Assembly: GCA_934589525.1 (NCBI GenBank)
Contig: CAKTOB010000021.1
Coordinates: 1 to 41,759, forward strand
Reading direction: 5' to 3'
From: an uncultured Oscillospiraceae bacterium
GTDB lineage: Bacteria > Bacillota > Clostridia > Oscillospirales > Oscillospiraceae
DNA: 41,759 nt
The notes below the pieces were generated by a model that saw only the letters and a list, made by a program, of their open reading frames with translations, was not told where the DNA came from and searched no databases. The position numbers and the translations under genes are program-made. Positions 15,840-23,369 of this stretch are shown piece by piece. Every line of letters begins with the position of its first letter. The first letter of the stretch is position 1.

Positions 15840-15873
15840 CGAAAAAGGGCCGCCTTTCGGCGGTCCTTTTTCG
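15840..15873 (+). terminator. Terminator of tRNA-Leu
   Basis: A 15-bp stem (15840-15854 with 15859-15873, one G-T pair) around TTTC, with TTTTT in the 3' arm. Confidence 0.9.
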
Positions 15874-16054
15874 TTGGTGCGGACCAGGACTCGAACCCAT
15901 CTAAATGTCAAATACCAGTGGCATTTGGCAGCAACCAGTTCAAAACTTTATTGCCACCATATGACTTTGCTTCGCAAAGTCAGCACTCGAGTCCTGTTGC
16001 CCCCCTCTTTTCATCGACCGCCACCTTCTGGGTGGCGCTCTTCGTTGGTGCGGA
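15871..16054. pseudogene. Degenerate tRNA-Leu 3' fragments and duplicated flank
   Basis: GTGCGGACCAGGACTCGAAC (15877-15896) is an inverted, mutated copy of a tRNA 3' end, while TCGAGTCCTGTTGCCC (15987-16002) repeats the tRNA-Leu T-arm in direct orientation. TCGTTGGTGCGGA occurs at 15871-15883 and again at 16042-16054. Between the fragments are two hairpins (15963-15981, and one around GCCACCTTCTGGGTGGC at about 16020-16036). The arrangement looks like scars of element insertion or excision at the tRNA 3' end. Confidence 0.55.
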
Positions 16055-16155
16055 GGCGGGCAATTTTGCTTCATGAACAGAAACATCCCTCTTGGCATTA
16101 TCATAAATGAGAATATAATAGAATCAGATAATAGTTCAAGGAGTGACGGCACCCC

Positions 16156-16410
16156 ATGGAGCTGGCGGAGATCGTAATGAATCCTGTTCGGCAGAGGATC
16201 TTTCAGTATTTTTTGCTTCATGAAACCGGCACAGTCAAGGAGCTCCGGAAGGCGCTGCCGGATGTTCCCAGCGCGAGCTTATATCGGCACATCAAGATTC
16301 TTGCGGATCGCTCCATCCTCACGGTGGTGGGCGAAAACCGGATTCGGGGCACCGTGGAAAGCAGCAAAATACGGAGAATCACCCTCATTTCCGCCCCGAC
16401 GAACGAGTAG
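16156..16410 (+). pseudogene. Truncated winged-helix transcriptional regulator
   Basis: An 84-residue reading frame starting MELAEIVMNPVRQRIFQYFLL. The pattern KELRKALPDVPSASLYRHIKILADRSILTVV is a typical winged-helix recognition region of ArsR/PadR-like regulators. Proteins that start this way are, from memory, about 170-190 residues and have an effector domain, which is missing here; the frame ends after GTVESSKIRRI in unrelated residues. AAGGAGTGACGG precedes the ATG. It might still bind DNA, but I treat it as a remnant. The next frame, 9 bp on, is also truncated. Confidence 0.65.
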
Positions 16411-16418
16411 GTGCTTTT

Positions 16419-16553
16419 ATGGAAAAACAAGGGCAATGGCTGTTGTGTCCCTACTGTCATGGGAAAACCCGGGTGTGGGTTCGGGAGGATACCGTTCTTC
16501 ATACATCAGCTAATTCAATAAGTCAAGTAATAAAAAAGAACAGTTGCTTGTAA
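16419..16553 (+). pseudogene. Truncated cysteine-rich KTR zinc-ribbon protein
   Basis: Forty-four residues starting MEKQGQWLLCPYCHGKTR, the signature N-terminus of the Cys_rich_KTR family found in conjugative elements of Firmicutes. The first CxxC and the KTR motif are present. Family members normally continue with a second CxxC knuckle (CPKCK-like); here the sequence instead runs into THTSANSIS-type residues ending NSCL. The stop overlaps the palindrome at 16538-16591, so the 3' part was probably replaced when that DNA arrived. Confidence 0.6.
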
Positions 16554-16591
16554 AAAGCAACTGTTCGACAAATTGGAATTTGTCGAACAGT
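16538..16591. repeat. Two overlapping, mutually exclusive palindromes
   Basis: GAACAGTTGCTT (16538-16549) pairs with AAGCAACTGTTC (16555-16566). The second arm also starts a longer palindrome, 16560-16574 with 16577-16591. Both are perfect and share 16560-16566, so only one can form at a time. The site lies 13 bp before the stop of the minus-strand metallopeptidase gene and could act as its terminator or mark an element end. Confidence 0.6.
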
Positions 16592-16604
16592 TCCGCAAAT
16601 TGGT

Positions 16605-17309
16605 TTATATGTTAGAAATCATTTTTTCTATTCTCTGTTCTAATACTTCATCAAGGTTAAACAGCGATACATAATCAATGAATGATTTACTTAAATCTTT
16701 CACAGACTTTTTATATATCAGCGCTAATGCACCTTGAGTGTTATCGTGTTTATAGAATTCCAAATATTTATCAATACCATATGAAGAAATCAACCAGTCA
16801 GTAAAAGCCCCCATAATTGGATAAGTAATCGAACAATCATATGAAAAGAATACTTCACTATCCAGTAATTCATCAATCGAAATCATTTTATCTTTTTTTA
16901 GAAAATATCCAACCCAGTCGATATTTTGGATTCCCCACCACTTTCTGTCAAAATACATAGCTAATCCTTCTCGAATTGCAGGACAATTCGGGCGATTGAT
17001 GGTATAGCTGATGATGTGAGCATCTTCATGAAAACCTATACATTGTGTCGTTTCATTATATACTGCATAGATTTTATTTGGTAAAGAAGCAAAGCCATTA
17101 CACGGCTCATTATCTCCATAAACACGACCAACGTCTTCCGCTGTTTCGCACAGAAAATACTCAATTTTGAAAGTGGGTGTAGTTTTCAATACAGAACATA
17201 TATACTCATAACAAGATTGTTGTATTTGAGCTATCTTCAAAATATCTCTGTCAGCAGTTGTGTTTTCTTGATAGTAAAATATATAATTCGGTGTTTCGTA
17301 TCGCTTCAT
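16605..17309 (-). CDS. Gluzincin-type zinc metallopeptidase-like protein
   Basis: A 234-residue protein with HEDAH at 94-98, which fits HExxH, and a likely third ligand E114 in AIREGLAMYFD. This is the gluzincin layout of peptidase_MA-like domains. No signal peptide is visible, so it is probably cytosolic. The gene is clearly more AT-rich than its neighbours and has AT-biased codons, pointing to recent transfer. Upstream GGAGGGGACG sets the start. It lies between a truncated KTR gene and an orphan C-terminal fragment, so it is probably cargo of a decayed element. Substrate unknown. Confidence 0.65.
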   Translation of the reverse strand: MKRYETPNYIFYYQENTTADRDILKIAQIQQSCYEYICSVLKTTPTFKIEYFLCETAEDVGRVYGDNEPCNGFASLPNKIYAVYNETTQCIGFHEDAHIISYTINRPNCPAIREGLAMYFDRKWWGIQNIDWVGYFLKKDKMISIDELLDSEVFFSYDCSITYPIMGAFTDWLISSYGIDKYLEFYKHDNTQGALALIYKKSVKDLSKSFIDYVSLFNLDEVLEQRIEKMISNI

Positions 17310-17415
17310 TACGTCCCCTCCTCCAAATTCAAGTTTGTCTAACTGTTCCTACAATCATTATAAGGGATTTACTTGCAGACTTCAAGTGATATTCGCGGCG
17401 GAAGCGGGTGTTTTC

Positions 17416-17607
17416 TTATTCTTCCTCCGTGTCCTCTTGTTCTTCAAGCTTATAATAATCGGTATTGTCATTTACTCCGTTGGTCCCGAAAATGCCCCCA
17501 TGGAAGTACACCGCATCCTGCTGGGCGCCGGTGTCGTATTGCTTGAGGGAATCCGTCTGGCAGCGGTTTCGGAAGGCGTTTATTTTCTGAATGCGGCCCC
17601 TCTGAAT
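17416..17607 (-). pseudogene. Orphan C-terminal fragment
   Basis: A minus-strand frame of 63 codons ends in the acidic tail LEEQEDTEEE and contains NAFRNRCQTDSLKQYD, VYFHGGIFG and NTDYYKLEEQ. It reads like the end of a real protein but has no start: an in-frame stop lies immediately upstream. The family is not recognised; the style resembles mobile-element accessory proteins. Confidence 0.35.
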
Positions 17608-17687
17608 CTATCCGGTGCGGATGGTTCTCCATGCAGAGCCGTACTGATCACCACCGAGAGATGAATACTGATTTTGTGGAGGCAACT

Positions 17688-18572
17688 ATGAAAAACACAA
17701 ACCAACTGATCGGCTGCTGCGGGCTGGACTGTGAAACCTGCGACGCCAGAATCGCAACGCTCACAAACGACAACGCCCTGCGGGAGAAAACCGCCGCCCT
17801 GTGGACAACGCTCAACGGGGTAACGATCCTGCCTGACATGATCAACTGTACCGGCTGCCGCATGGAGAGCCCAAAAACGCCCTTCTGCGACAAGCTCTGC
17901 CCGGTACATAACTGTGTCCGGGAAAAGGAACTGGATACCTGCGCGGATTGCGCACAGATGGGGAAATGCCCGGCACTGGGGCAGATCGCCGGAAACAGTC
18001 CATCCGTTCTGGAAAACCTGGAACAGCTGAAGCAGCACAATGCCCCCAAGATGACCGTAAACGATTCCGAATACACCGTCATCAAGCTTCTTGGGAAAGG
18101 AAAAGGGGGCTACTCCTATCTTGTGACAGACGGAACGGCGCAATATGTCCTGAAACAGATCCACCATGAACCTTGTGAATACTACACCTTCGGTGACAAG
18201 CTGCAATCCGAACTGCGGGACTATGAAACGCTGCGGAATCTGGGCATCCCAATGCCCCGGCTTCTGGCGGTGGATGCCCCGCAGGAGCGCATTTTGAAGG
18301 AATACATCGCCGGGGCAACGGTGGCAGAGCTGCTCAAAGAAGGACGGATGGAACCCGACTGGCTTACACAGGTGCAGGCCATGTGCAGCCTGCTATACCC
18401 GGCCGGACTGAACATCGACTACTATCCCACCAACTTTGTCCCGTGCGACGGAACACTTTACTACATCGACTACGAGTGCAATGCCTATATGGAGGAGTGG
18501 GACTTTGAGCATTGGGGTGCACAGTATTGGACTGCACAGGCACCGAAAAAGACGGCGGGGCTTCGCGGATGA
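17688..18572 (+). CDS. DUF3795 cysteine-rich domain fused to a protein/aminoglycoside-kinase-like domain
   Basis: A 294-residue fusion. Residues 1-100 are cysteine-rich in the DUF3795 style (CCGLDCETCDARIA, then INCTGCR, FCDKLCPVHNC, CADCAQMGKCPALG), likely binding a metal. Residues 125-290 look like a small kinase: glycine loop LGKGKGGYSYLV (136-145), lysine K156 (VLKQI), a catalytic-loop-like NIDYYPTNF (D244, N249) and metal-binding D261 (YYIDYE). All key residues seem present. The ATG at 17688 follows GGAGG by 5 bp; an earlier ATG at 17661 has no site. The cellular target is unknown. Confidence 0.75.
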   Translation: MKNTNQLIGCCGLDCETCDARIATLTNDNALREKTAALWTTLNGVTILPDMINCTGCRMESPKTPFCDKLCPVHNCVREKELDTCADCAQMGKCPALGQIAGNSPSVLENLEQLKQHNAPKMTVNDSEYTVIKLLGKGKGGYSYLVTDGTAQYVLKQIHHEPCEYYTFGDKLQSELRDYETLRNLGIPMPRLLAVDAPQERILKEYIAGATVAELLKEGRMEPDWLTQVQAMCSLLYPAGLNIDYYPTNFVPCDGTLYYIDYECNAYMEEWDFEHWGAQYWTAQAPKKTAGLRG

Positions 18573-18650
18573 TGTTGAATAGCTGCGTTTTGACCATGCC
18601 TGTGCAATCCGGCTGTATGAAAAAACGATGTACACATTTTCCATACCCTA

Positions 18651-18679
18651 TTGATAAACCGGTTCTGAAGCGGTATAAT
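18651..18679 (+). promoter_or_regulatory. Sigma-A promoter of the RNHCP gene
   Basis: TTGATA 18651-18656, 17 bp, TATAAT 18674-18679. Confidence 0.75.
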
Positions 18680-18739
18680 TTATTTGGATAGTCTTTTGGC
18701 GGCTATCCGGCATCCAGGCAAAAAAATAAGGAGAACTTT

Positions 18740-18778
18740 ATGAAACTGAACACTTTATTACCGGAGCGTGTGGCCTGA
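18740..18778 (+). CDS. Possible 12-residue leader peptide
   Basis: MKLNTLLPERVA then TGA, with a good AAGGAGAAC site 6 bp upstream and directly after a strong promoter. GGGAGG (18780-18785) can pair with CCTCCC (18814-18819) just after it. It could be a leader ORF. However, another frame is open through the same DNA (YETEHFITGACGL onward, to a stop near 18861) without a start, so a decayed gene is the alternative. Confidence 0.35.
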   Translation: MKLNTLLPERVA

Positions 18779-18853
18779 CCGGGAGGTCTGGCAAATTCAT
18801 TCACACGCCATTCCTCCCGAAGGACCGACCGTATCTCTTCAGGAAGATTTTCA

Positions 18854-19279
18854 ATGAACCGTGAAAACAAACGCAAAACCTTTGAAAAAGGGTACTATAA
18901 GACCCACGCCTGTTCCGATACCTTTATCTGCAAGGTCTGCGGCAGACCTTGTGTGCCGGAAAATGCGGGCAGCGACCACCGCAACCATTGCCCCAACTGC
19001 CTCTCAAGCCTTCATGTGGACATAGAACCCGGCGACCGGGCCAGTGACTGCGGCGGCATCATGGAGCCCATCGCCGTCTGGGTGCGCAAGGGTGGCGAAT
19101 GGGCCATCATTCACCGCTGCAAGCGCTGCGGCGCCCTCCGCTCCAACCGGGTGGCTGCGGACGACAACCCCATGAAGCTCCTGTCAATCGCAATGAAGCC
19201 TCTTTCCCAGCCACCGTTCCCGTTGGAACGCATTGAGGAAATGACCGCGCTGATGGGCGGCGATGGGCAGATCAAGTAA
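18854..19279 (+). CDS. RNHCP domain protein
   Basis: A 141-residue zinc-ribbon protein named for its signature, seen here as DHRNHCPNCLSSLH. Cysteine pairs CKVCGRPC (27-34), CPNC, and CKRCGALRSNR suggest one or two zinc ribbons. Family members are conserved in Firmicutes with no firm function; an RNA or ribosome link has been supposed from genomic context, and nothing here tests it. The ATG has AGGAAG 8 bp upstream. A strong hairpin at 19314-19360 ends the unit. Confidence 0.85.
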   Translation: MNRENKRKTFEKGYYKTHACSDTFICKVCGRPCVPENAGSDHRNHCPNCLSSLHVDIEPGDRASDCGGIMEPIAVWVRKGGEWAIIHRCKRCGALRSNRVAADDNPMKLLSIAMKPLSQPPFPLERIEEMTALMGGDGQIK

Positions 19280-19313
19280 GCCGAAACACGAACCGAATTG
19301 AAAGTAAAGTCGC

Positions 19314-19360
19314 AGAGCCGATAACCCGGAAGCCCACAGGCCGCACGGGTTATCGGCTCT
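19314..19360 (+). terminator. Long hairpin after the RNHCP gene
   Basis: A perfect 15-bp stem (19314-19328 with 19346-19360), followed by ATATATT. The U-run is poor, but the stem is strong enough to stop or protect the transcript. Confidence 0.65.
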
Positions 19361-19536
19361 ATATATTCCATGGACGGGCCTCCGATCGTTGCGGCGTGGG
19401 TGGCGTATTCTATGGATCTACACCCGCAAAATTACTTTACCGCACTCGGAAGGCAATGTCCATTCTGAAGCAAATTTTGTTTTCTTTACATTTCACTATT
19501 TTCCACAAAGTAATTGAAAACGGTTCTGATTTTTAA

Positions 19537-19611
19537 TTGCAATCGGTTATCATATGTGGTAAGATAGTAAGTAAGATAATAAGCAAGATAATAAGTAAGA
19601 TAGTAAGCAAG
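19537..19611 (+). repeat. 12-bp tandem repeats between promoter and fic start
   Basis: Four units of TAAGATAGTAAG-type sequence (19560-19571, 19572-19583, 19584-19595, 19596-19607) and a partial fifth (CAAG). TTGCAA at 19537-19542 lies 17 bp before the first TAAGAT, so the first unit may serve as the -10 and later units repeat a -10-like hexamer. Copy-number change could alter transcription start or spacing. Confidence 0.6.
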
Positions 19612-19624
19612 TCGAGGTGAAACT

Positions 19625-20617
19625 ATGGAAGAATACACACCGCCCTTTACAATTACAAACACAATTCTGGAATTGACCTCTGTCATTTCCGAAAAGGTCG
19701 GCTTGATCACAAGCCGCAGAGAACTGGAATCGATGCCACATCTGCGAAAAAACAATCGAATCAAATCCATTCATTCCTCATTGAAAATAGAGGCCAATTC
19801 CTTATCTCTGTCGGAAGTTCGGGATGTTATCAACGGGCATTTTGTTTTGGGTGATCTGAGGGAAATTCAGGAAGTGAAGAATGCGTATGCTGCCTATGAA
19901 TGCTTGAAAGACTACGATCCATACAGCATTGCGGATCTGAAAAAAGCCCACGCACGAATGACCCGGTGTCTGATAGAGGAATCCGGTATGTTTCGGAGCG
20001 GGAACGAAGGTGTCTTCTCCGGCGATCAGTGCATCTTCGTTGCGCCGCCTCCAACGATGGTACCAGCGTTAATGCAGGACCTGTTTGACTGGATGAGGCA
20101 AAACCGGAATACGGTCCACCCACTGATCCTATCTGCTGTATTTCACTATGAATTTGTGTTTATTCATCCATTTTCGGATGGAAACGGCCGTGTGGCAAGG
20201 CTATGGCACACGGTTCTTTTATCAAACTGGAGAGACATTTTTGCCTATATTCCCTTGGAAAGTCAAATTGAGAGGTTTCAGAGTGAATACTATGATGCCA
20301 TCGCCCAGTGTCATAAAAATGGGGATTCTACGGTGTTTATCGAATTTATGCTGAACCAAATCAGCCATATTCTTGATGAGGCGATCGCTCAAATAGGCAC
20401 TGCCGGTTTGGGTGTCAGTGAGTATGTCAAGCGAATGCTTGCGGTTATGGAGTACGATGTGCCGTATACCGCTTCCGCAATTATGGAAAAACTGGGTCTA
20501 AAGTCCAAAGAGACTTTTCGAAGAAATTATATGACACCCGCGCTCGAAGAAGGCCTGCTTGAAATGACCATCCCGGATAAACCGCAAAGCAGGAATCAAA
20601 GATATGTGAAGCGGTAG
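19625..20617 (+). CDS. Fic-domain AMPylase-like protein
   Basis: A 330-residue Fic protein. The catalytic motif HPFSDGNGR occupies 181-189 with H181 as the base. The inhibitory helix that blocks ATP is at 51-58 (SSLKIEAN, E56), so this is a self-inhibited class II form. A C-terminal winged-helix-like part (about 265-330, YTASAIMEKLGLKSKETFRRNY) could bind DNA, as in other long Fic proteins. It would transfer AMP to an unknown protein when the inhibition is lifted. GAGGTGA precedes the ATG. The upstream tandem repeats may influence expression. Confidence 0.9.
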   Translation: MEEYTPPFTITNTILELTSVISEKVGLITSRRELESMPHLRKNNRIKSIHSSLKIEANSLSLSEVRDVINGHFVLGDLREIQEVKNAYAAYECLKDYDPYSIADLKKAHARMTRCLIEESGMFRSGNEGVFSGDQCIFVAPPPTMVPALMQDLFDWMRQNRNTVHPLILSAVFHYEFVFIHPFSDGNGRVARLWHTVLLSNWRDIFAYIPLESQIERFQSEYYDAIAQCHKNGDSTVFIEFMLNQISHILDEAIAQIGTAGLGVSEYVKRMLAVMEYDVPYTASAIMEKLGLKSKETFRRNYMTPALEEGLLEMTIPDKPQSRNQRYVKR

Positions 20618-20756
20618 ACGAGCCGTCAAAAGAATCCAGACTTATTTCCATTCTCCCCCACCTTTTCCGCAAAATAACTGACATTTCCCCTGATTTTCCG
20701 GTGATACTAGGACTGCGGAGAAACCGCAAAACCAATCGGAAAGAAGGAGAAACACT

Positions 20757-21014
20757 ATGAAGAATAGCAATCAGATCAACGTTCCCCAGGCCCGGGAGGC
20801 CATGGACAAGTTTAAGATGCAGGCCGCCCAGGAGATGGGTGTCAACCTGAAGCAGGGCTACAACGGTGACCTCACCTCCCGGGAGGCCGGCTCTGTGGGT
20901 GGGCAGATGGTCAAGAAGATGTGGCCCGTACGAAGTGCGAAGTATGATCGGCAGAACCGTATTGCAATGGGTCATGTGCAGACCGTACAGTACATAGCCG
21001 CTATCACAGTTTAA
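20757..21014 (+). CDS. Alpha/beta-type SASP with replaced C-terminus
   Basis: Residues 1-55 (MKNSNQINVPQAREAMDKF to GGQMVKKM) are nearly identical to the intact SASP at 23719, including the GSVGGQMVKKM part of the DNA-binding fold. The last nine residues of that protein (IEAYESGMQ) are missing, replaced by 30 unrelated ones (WPVRSAKYDRQ onward). The DNA sequence diverges abruptly after position 20919. Such proteins coat spore DNA and feed outgrowth; this copy may be impaired. A 20-bp block about 110 bp upstream (from 20645) is shared with the other copy, so both probably have the same forespore promoter, which I could not resolve. Confidence 0.8.
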   Translation: MKNSNQINVPQAREAMDKFKMQAAQEMGVNLKQGYNGDLTSREAGSVGGQMVKKMWPVRSAKYDRQNRIAMGHVQTVQYIAAITV

Positions 21015-21025
21015 TGCAGAGGTAT

Positions 21026-21060
21026 ATACAAAAAACACCCCATCTTTTGAGATGGGGTGT
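21026..21060 (-). terminator. Terminator of the symporter gene
   Basis: ACACCCCATC (21051-21060 on the minus strand) pairs with GATGGGGTGT (21035-21044), 6-nt loop, followed by TTTTTT-rich sequence on the minus strand. Confidence 0.85.
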
Positions 21061-21092
21061 AGTTCTGCATACTAGAATCTTACCTTATTGTT

Positions 21093-22484
21093 TTATTCCT
21101 TACCCAGATAAGTGTCGTCCTTTGCAAACTTAGCAACGATGCCACTGAGTGCCAGAACTGCCAGCAGGTTGGGAATGACCATCAGGCCGTTGAACATGTC
21201 GGACATATCCCAAACCAGGGTCACCTTCTGGAAAGAACCAACAACGATAAACACCAGAGCGATGACACCATAGAGGAAAGTAGCCTTCTTGCTGCCCTTG
21301 AACAAAGCATTGACGTTGCTTTCACCGAAGAAATACCAGCCGACGATGGTGGAGAAGGCGAAGAACAGCAGGCAGATGGCAACGAAAGCGTTGCCGAAGG
21401 AACCGAAGGAGTTATTAAAGGCAGCCTGAGCCAGAGCGGTAGCGGTGAGCATCTGGCCGTCAACACCGGTGGTACCCAGCATGCCGGAGGTCAGGATCAC
21501 CAGTGCGGTCAGAGTCAGCACGATGAAGGTATCAATGAAAACACCGACCATCGCTACAGCACCCTGATCCTGGGGCTTTTCTACCTTAGCCATAGCATGG
21601 GCATGGGGCGTAGAGCCCATACCGGCTTCGTTGGAGAACAGGCCGCGGGCAACACCGAAGCGGACAGCTTCCTTAATGCTGATACCGATAGCGCCACCCA
21701 TGACAGCCTGGGGAGTAAAAGCACCCACGAAGATGGACTGCAGAGCAGGCAGGATATTCTGGGCATTCATACCGATGGCGATGAGTGCGCCGCAAATGTA
21801 GAAGATGGCCATGATGGGAACCAGCTTCTCAGTGATGGCAGCGATGCGCTTGACACCGCCCAGGAAAATGAATGCGGAAACAGCTGCCACAACGATACCC
21901 GCAGCAATCTTGGGAACACCGAAAGCGGTGTAGAAGGCATCACCGATGGAGTTGGACTGGACCATGTTGCCCATGAAGCCCAGAGCCAGAATGATGGCAA
22001 CAGCGAAGAAGCCAGCCATAAAAGTGCCCAGCTTGCCCTTGAAGGCAGCCTTAATGTAATAGATGGGACCGCCGGAGACAGCACCGTCTTCACTTACTTC
22101 CTTATACTTCTGTGCCAGAACAGCCTCACCGTAGATGGTGGCCATGCCGAAGAAGGCAGAGACCCACATCCAGAACACAGCACCGGGACCACCGGAGACC
22201 AGAGCGGAGGCGCAGCCAGCGATATTGCCGGTACCAACCTGGGCCGCAATGGCAGTTGCCAATGCCTGGAAGGAGCTCATGCCGTCCTTACCGGCCTCCT
22301 TACCCTTGAGGCTGATATTGCCGAAGACCAGACGCATACCCTCACCAAACTTGCGAACCTGGACAAAGCCGGTACGGATGGTGAAGTAGATGCCGCTGCC
22401 CAGCAGCAGGAACAGCAGAACCAGATACTTGTTCCACAGAACATCGTTGACCGCTGCCACGATGTTTGTCAGAATTGCTTCCAT
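21093..22484 (-). CDS. Sodium:alanine/glycine symporter (AGCS family)
   Basis: A 463-residue membrane protein of the AGCS family with about 11 hydrophobic helices. Family features include the N-terminal VLWNKYLVLLFLLLGSGIYFTIRTGFVQVRKF region, FQALATAIAAQVGTGNIAG (the sodium/substrate-binding stretch) and GLFSNEAGMGSTPHAHA. It imports alanine or glycine with sodium. A glycine riboswitch lies in its leader, which points to glycine as the substrate or regulated nutrient. The ATG at 22484 follows AGAGGTAAAAC. Names such as AlsT, GlyP or DagA are used for relatives; the exact one cannot be chosen here. Confidence 0.92.
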   Translation of the reverse strand: MEAILTNIVAAVNDVLWNKYLVLLFLLLGSGIYFTIRTGFVQVRKFGEGMRLVFGNISLKGKEAGKDGMSSFQALATAIAAQVGTGNIAGCASALVSGGPGAVFWMWVSAFFGMATIYGEAVLAQKYKEVSEDGAVSGGPIYYIKAAFKGKLGTFMAGFFAVAIILALGFMGNMVQSNSIGDAFYTAFGVPKIAAGIVVAAVSAFIFLGGVKRIAAITEKLVPIMAIFYICGALIAIGMNAQNILPALQSIFVGAFTPQAVMGGAIGISIKEAVRFGVARGLFSNEAGMGSTPHAHAMAKVEKPQDQGAVAMVGVFIDTFIVLTLTALVILTSGMLGTTGVDGQMLTATALAQAAFNNSFGSFGNAFVAICLLFFAFSTIVGWYFFGESNVNALFKGSKKATFLYGVIALVFIVVGSFQKVTLVWDMSDMFNGLMVIPNLLAVLALSGIVAKFAKDDTYLGKE

Positions 22485-22518
22485 TTTTGTTTTACCTCTT
22501 TTATTTCATTTTGGCAAA

Positions 22519-22549
22519 TAAAAAACGCCGCAAGCAAAATGCTCCGGCG
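22519..22549 (-). terminator. Expression-platform terminator of the glycine riboswitch
   Basis: On the minus strand CGCCG (22549-22545) pairs with CGGCG (22530-22526), with inner pairing GCA/TGC, then TTTTTT. It lies between the aptamer and the symporter start, so ligand binding could switch transcription. Confidence 0.8.
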
Positions 22550-22586
22550 AGAAAATGGGCGCGAACTGGTCAGGTTCGTATTGTCC

Positions 22587-22668
22587 CACTCTGTCCTTTT
22601 ACCTGAGAGATTCAGCAGCTTCCGCTGCCTTGCACCTTCGGTACCCGTTTTCCGGGATTCTCCAGAGC
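22587..22668 (-). promoter_or_regulatory. Glycine riboswitch aptamer
   Basis: Minus-strand landmarks of the gcvT-type aptamer: CTCTGGAGAATC, then ACCGAAGGTGCAA, then CTCTCAGGTAAAAGGAC and CAGAG closing P1. Only one complete aptamer is seen. The segment just upstream (about 22670-22760, including GGAGTAACACTCTCTGG and the palindrome CCTGAATTCAGG) could be a ghost or degenerate first aptamer. With the terminator downstream it should control the symporter. Confidence 0.9.
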
Positions 22669-22897
22669 CACATCCATTCTTAGTCGTTACCTGAATTCAG
22701 GTGCCAGAGAGTGTTACTCCGTGGGCAGGCAAATGCCTTTTCCTAAGAACTTCCTTTGTCGTTTTTTAGTTACTAGGAGATAGTAATACATTTTCTGGTA
22801 ATTGTCAATGTGCTATTTACAGGCTGTTCAAAAATTGGTATCAATTTATGATTTATGCCATCGCGGTTGTATACATTTTGTTGAATTATCACATAGC

Positions 22898-22941
22898 AAA
22901 ACCACCTGCTTGAGCTGATAAAAGCTCTGGTAGGTGGTTTT
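22898..22941. terminator. Bidirectional terminator after the DUF262 fragment
   Basis: AAAACCACCT (22898-22907) pairs with AGGTGGTTTT (22932-22941), with a nested GAGCT/AGCTC stem. U-runs exist on both strands. Confidence 0.8.
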
Positions 22942-22945
22942 GTTA

Positions 22946-23359
22946 TCATCGATTCTCTTCCCGGTAAGCTTTTGGTGTCAGCTTATCTCTATCTGCCAAC
23001 GCGTTCATCTGTTCTTCAAAGTCCAGATCCAACCGCATAGAAATGCGCTTCCACTTATAGTGGTCATCCAATACCTCTTGCCCAACGATTGCGGCAGCCA
23101 TGGCCGTAATACGCTGTTGCCCATCAATCAGAACCTTTTTGCCAGAGGACTTTGTTCCGTCTTTCAGCTTAACATCCGGGTTTTGCCATACAATGATATA
23201 TCCCACCGGAAATCCCTTATACAAAGAATCAACCAAGTCTCTGACTTTAGAGCTATCCCAAACAAACGGACGCTGCATCTCCGGGATTGCAATGCTTCCG
23301 GATTTTATATTTGAAAGCAGTGTCTCAACTGTATAGTTATTAACGCTATAACGTGCCAT
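22946..23359 (-). pseudogene. N-terminal fragment of a DUF262/GmrSD-type protein
   Basis: A 137-residue frame with the DUF262 signature: [29 protein letters not shown] (25-53) and [12 protein letters not shown] (76-87). This is the ParB/Srx-like NTPase-nuclease domain of GmrSD-like type IV restriction systems. Full proteins are several hundred residues and carry a C-terminal HNH-type nuclease, absent here. The frame stops 5 bp before a clean terminator, so the rest was deleted rather than frameshifted. It may lack activity; a stand-alone short DUF262 protein is the alternative. Confidence 0.7.
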
Positions 23360-23369
23360 ATATTACCCC

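Noticed and set aside
17335..17664. 109-codon plus-strand frame with hydrophobic stretch
   Set aside because: No ribosome site, and the minus strand of part of it reads as a more protein-like acidic C-terminus.
21597..22694. 365-codon plus-strand frame opposite the symporter and riboswitch
   Set aside because: It covers the riboswitch in antisense and has no recognisable domain; shadow frame.
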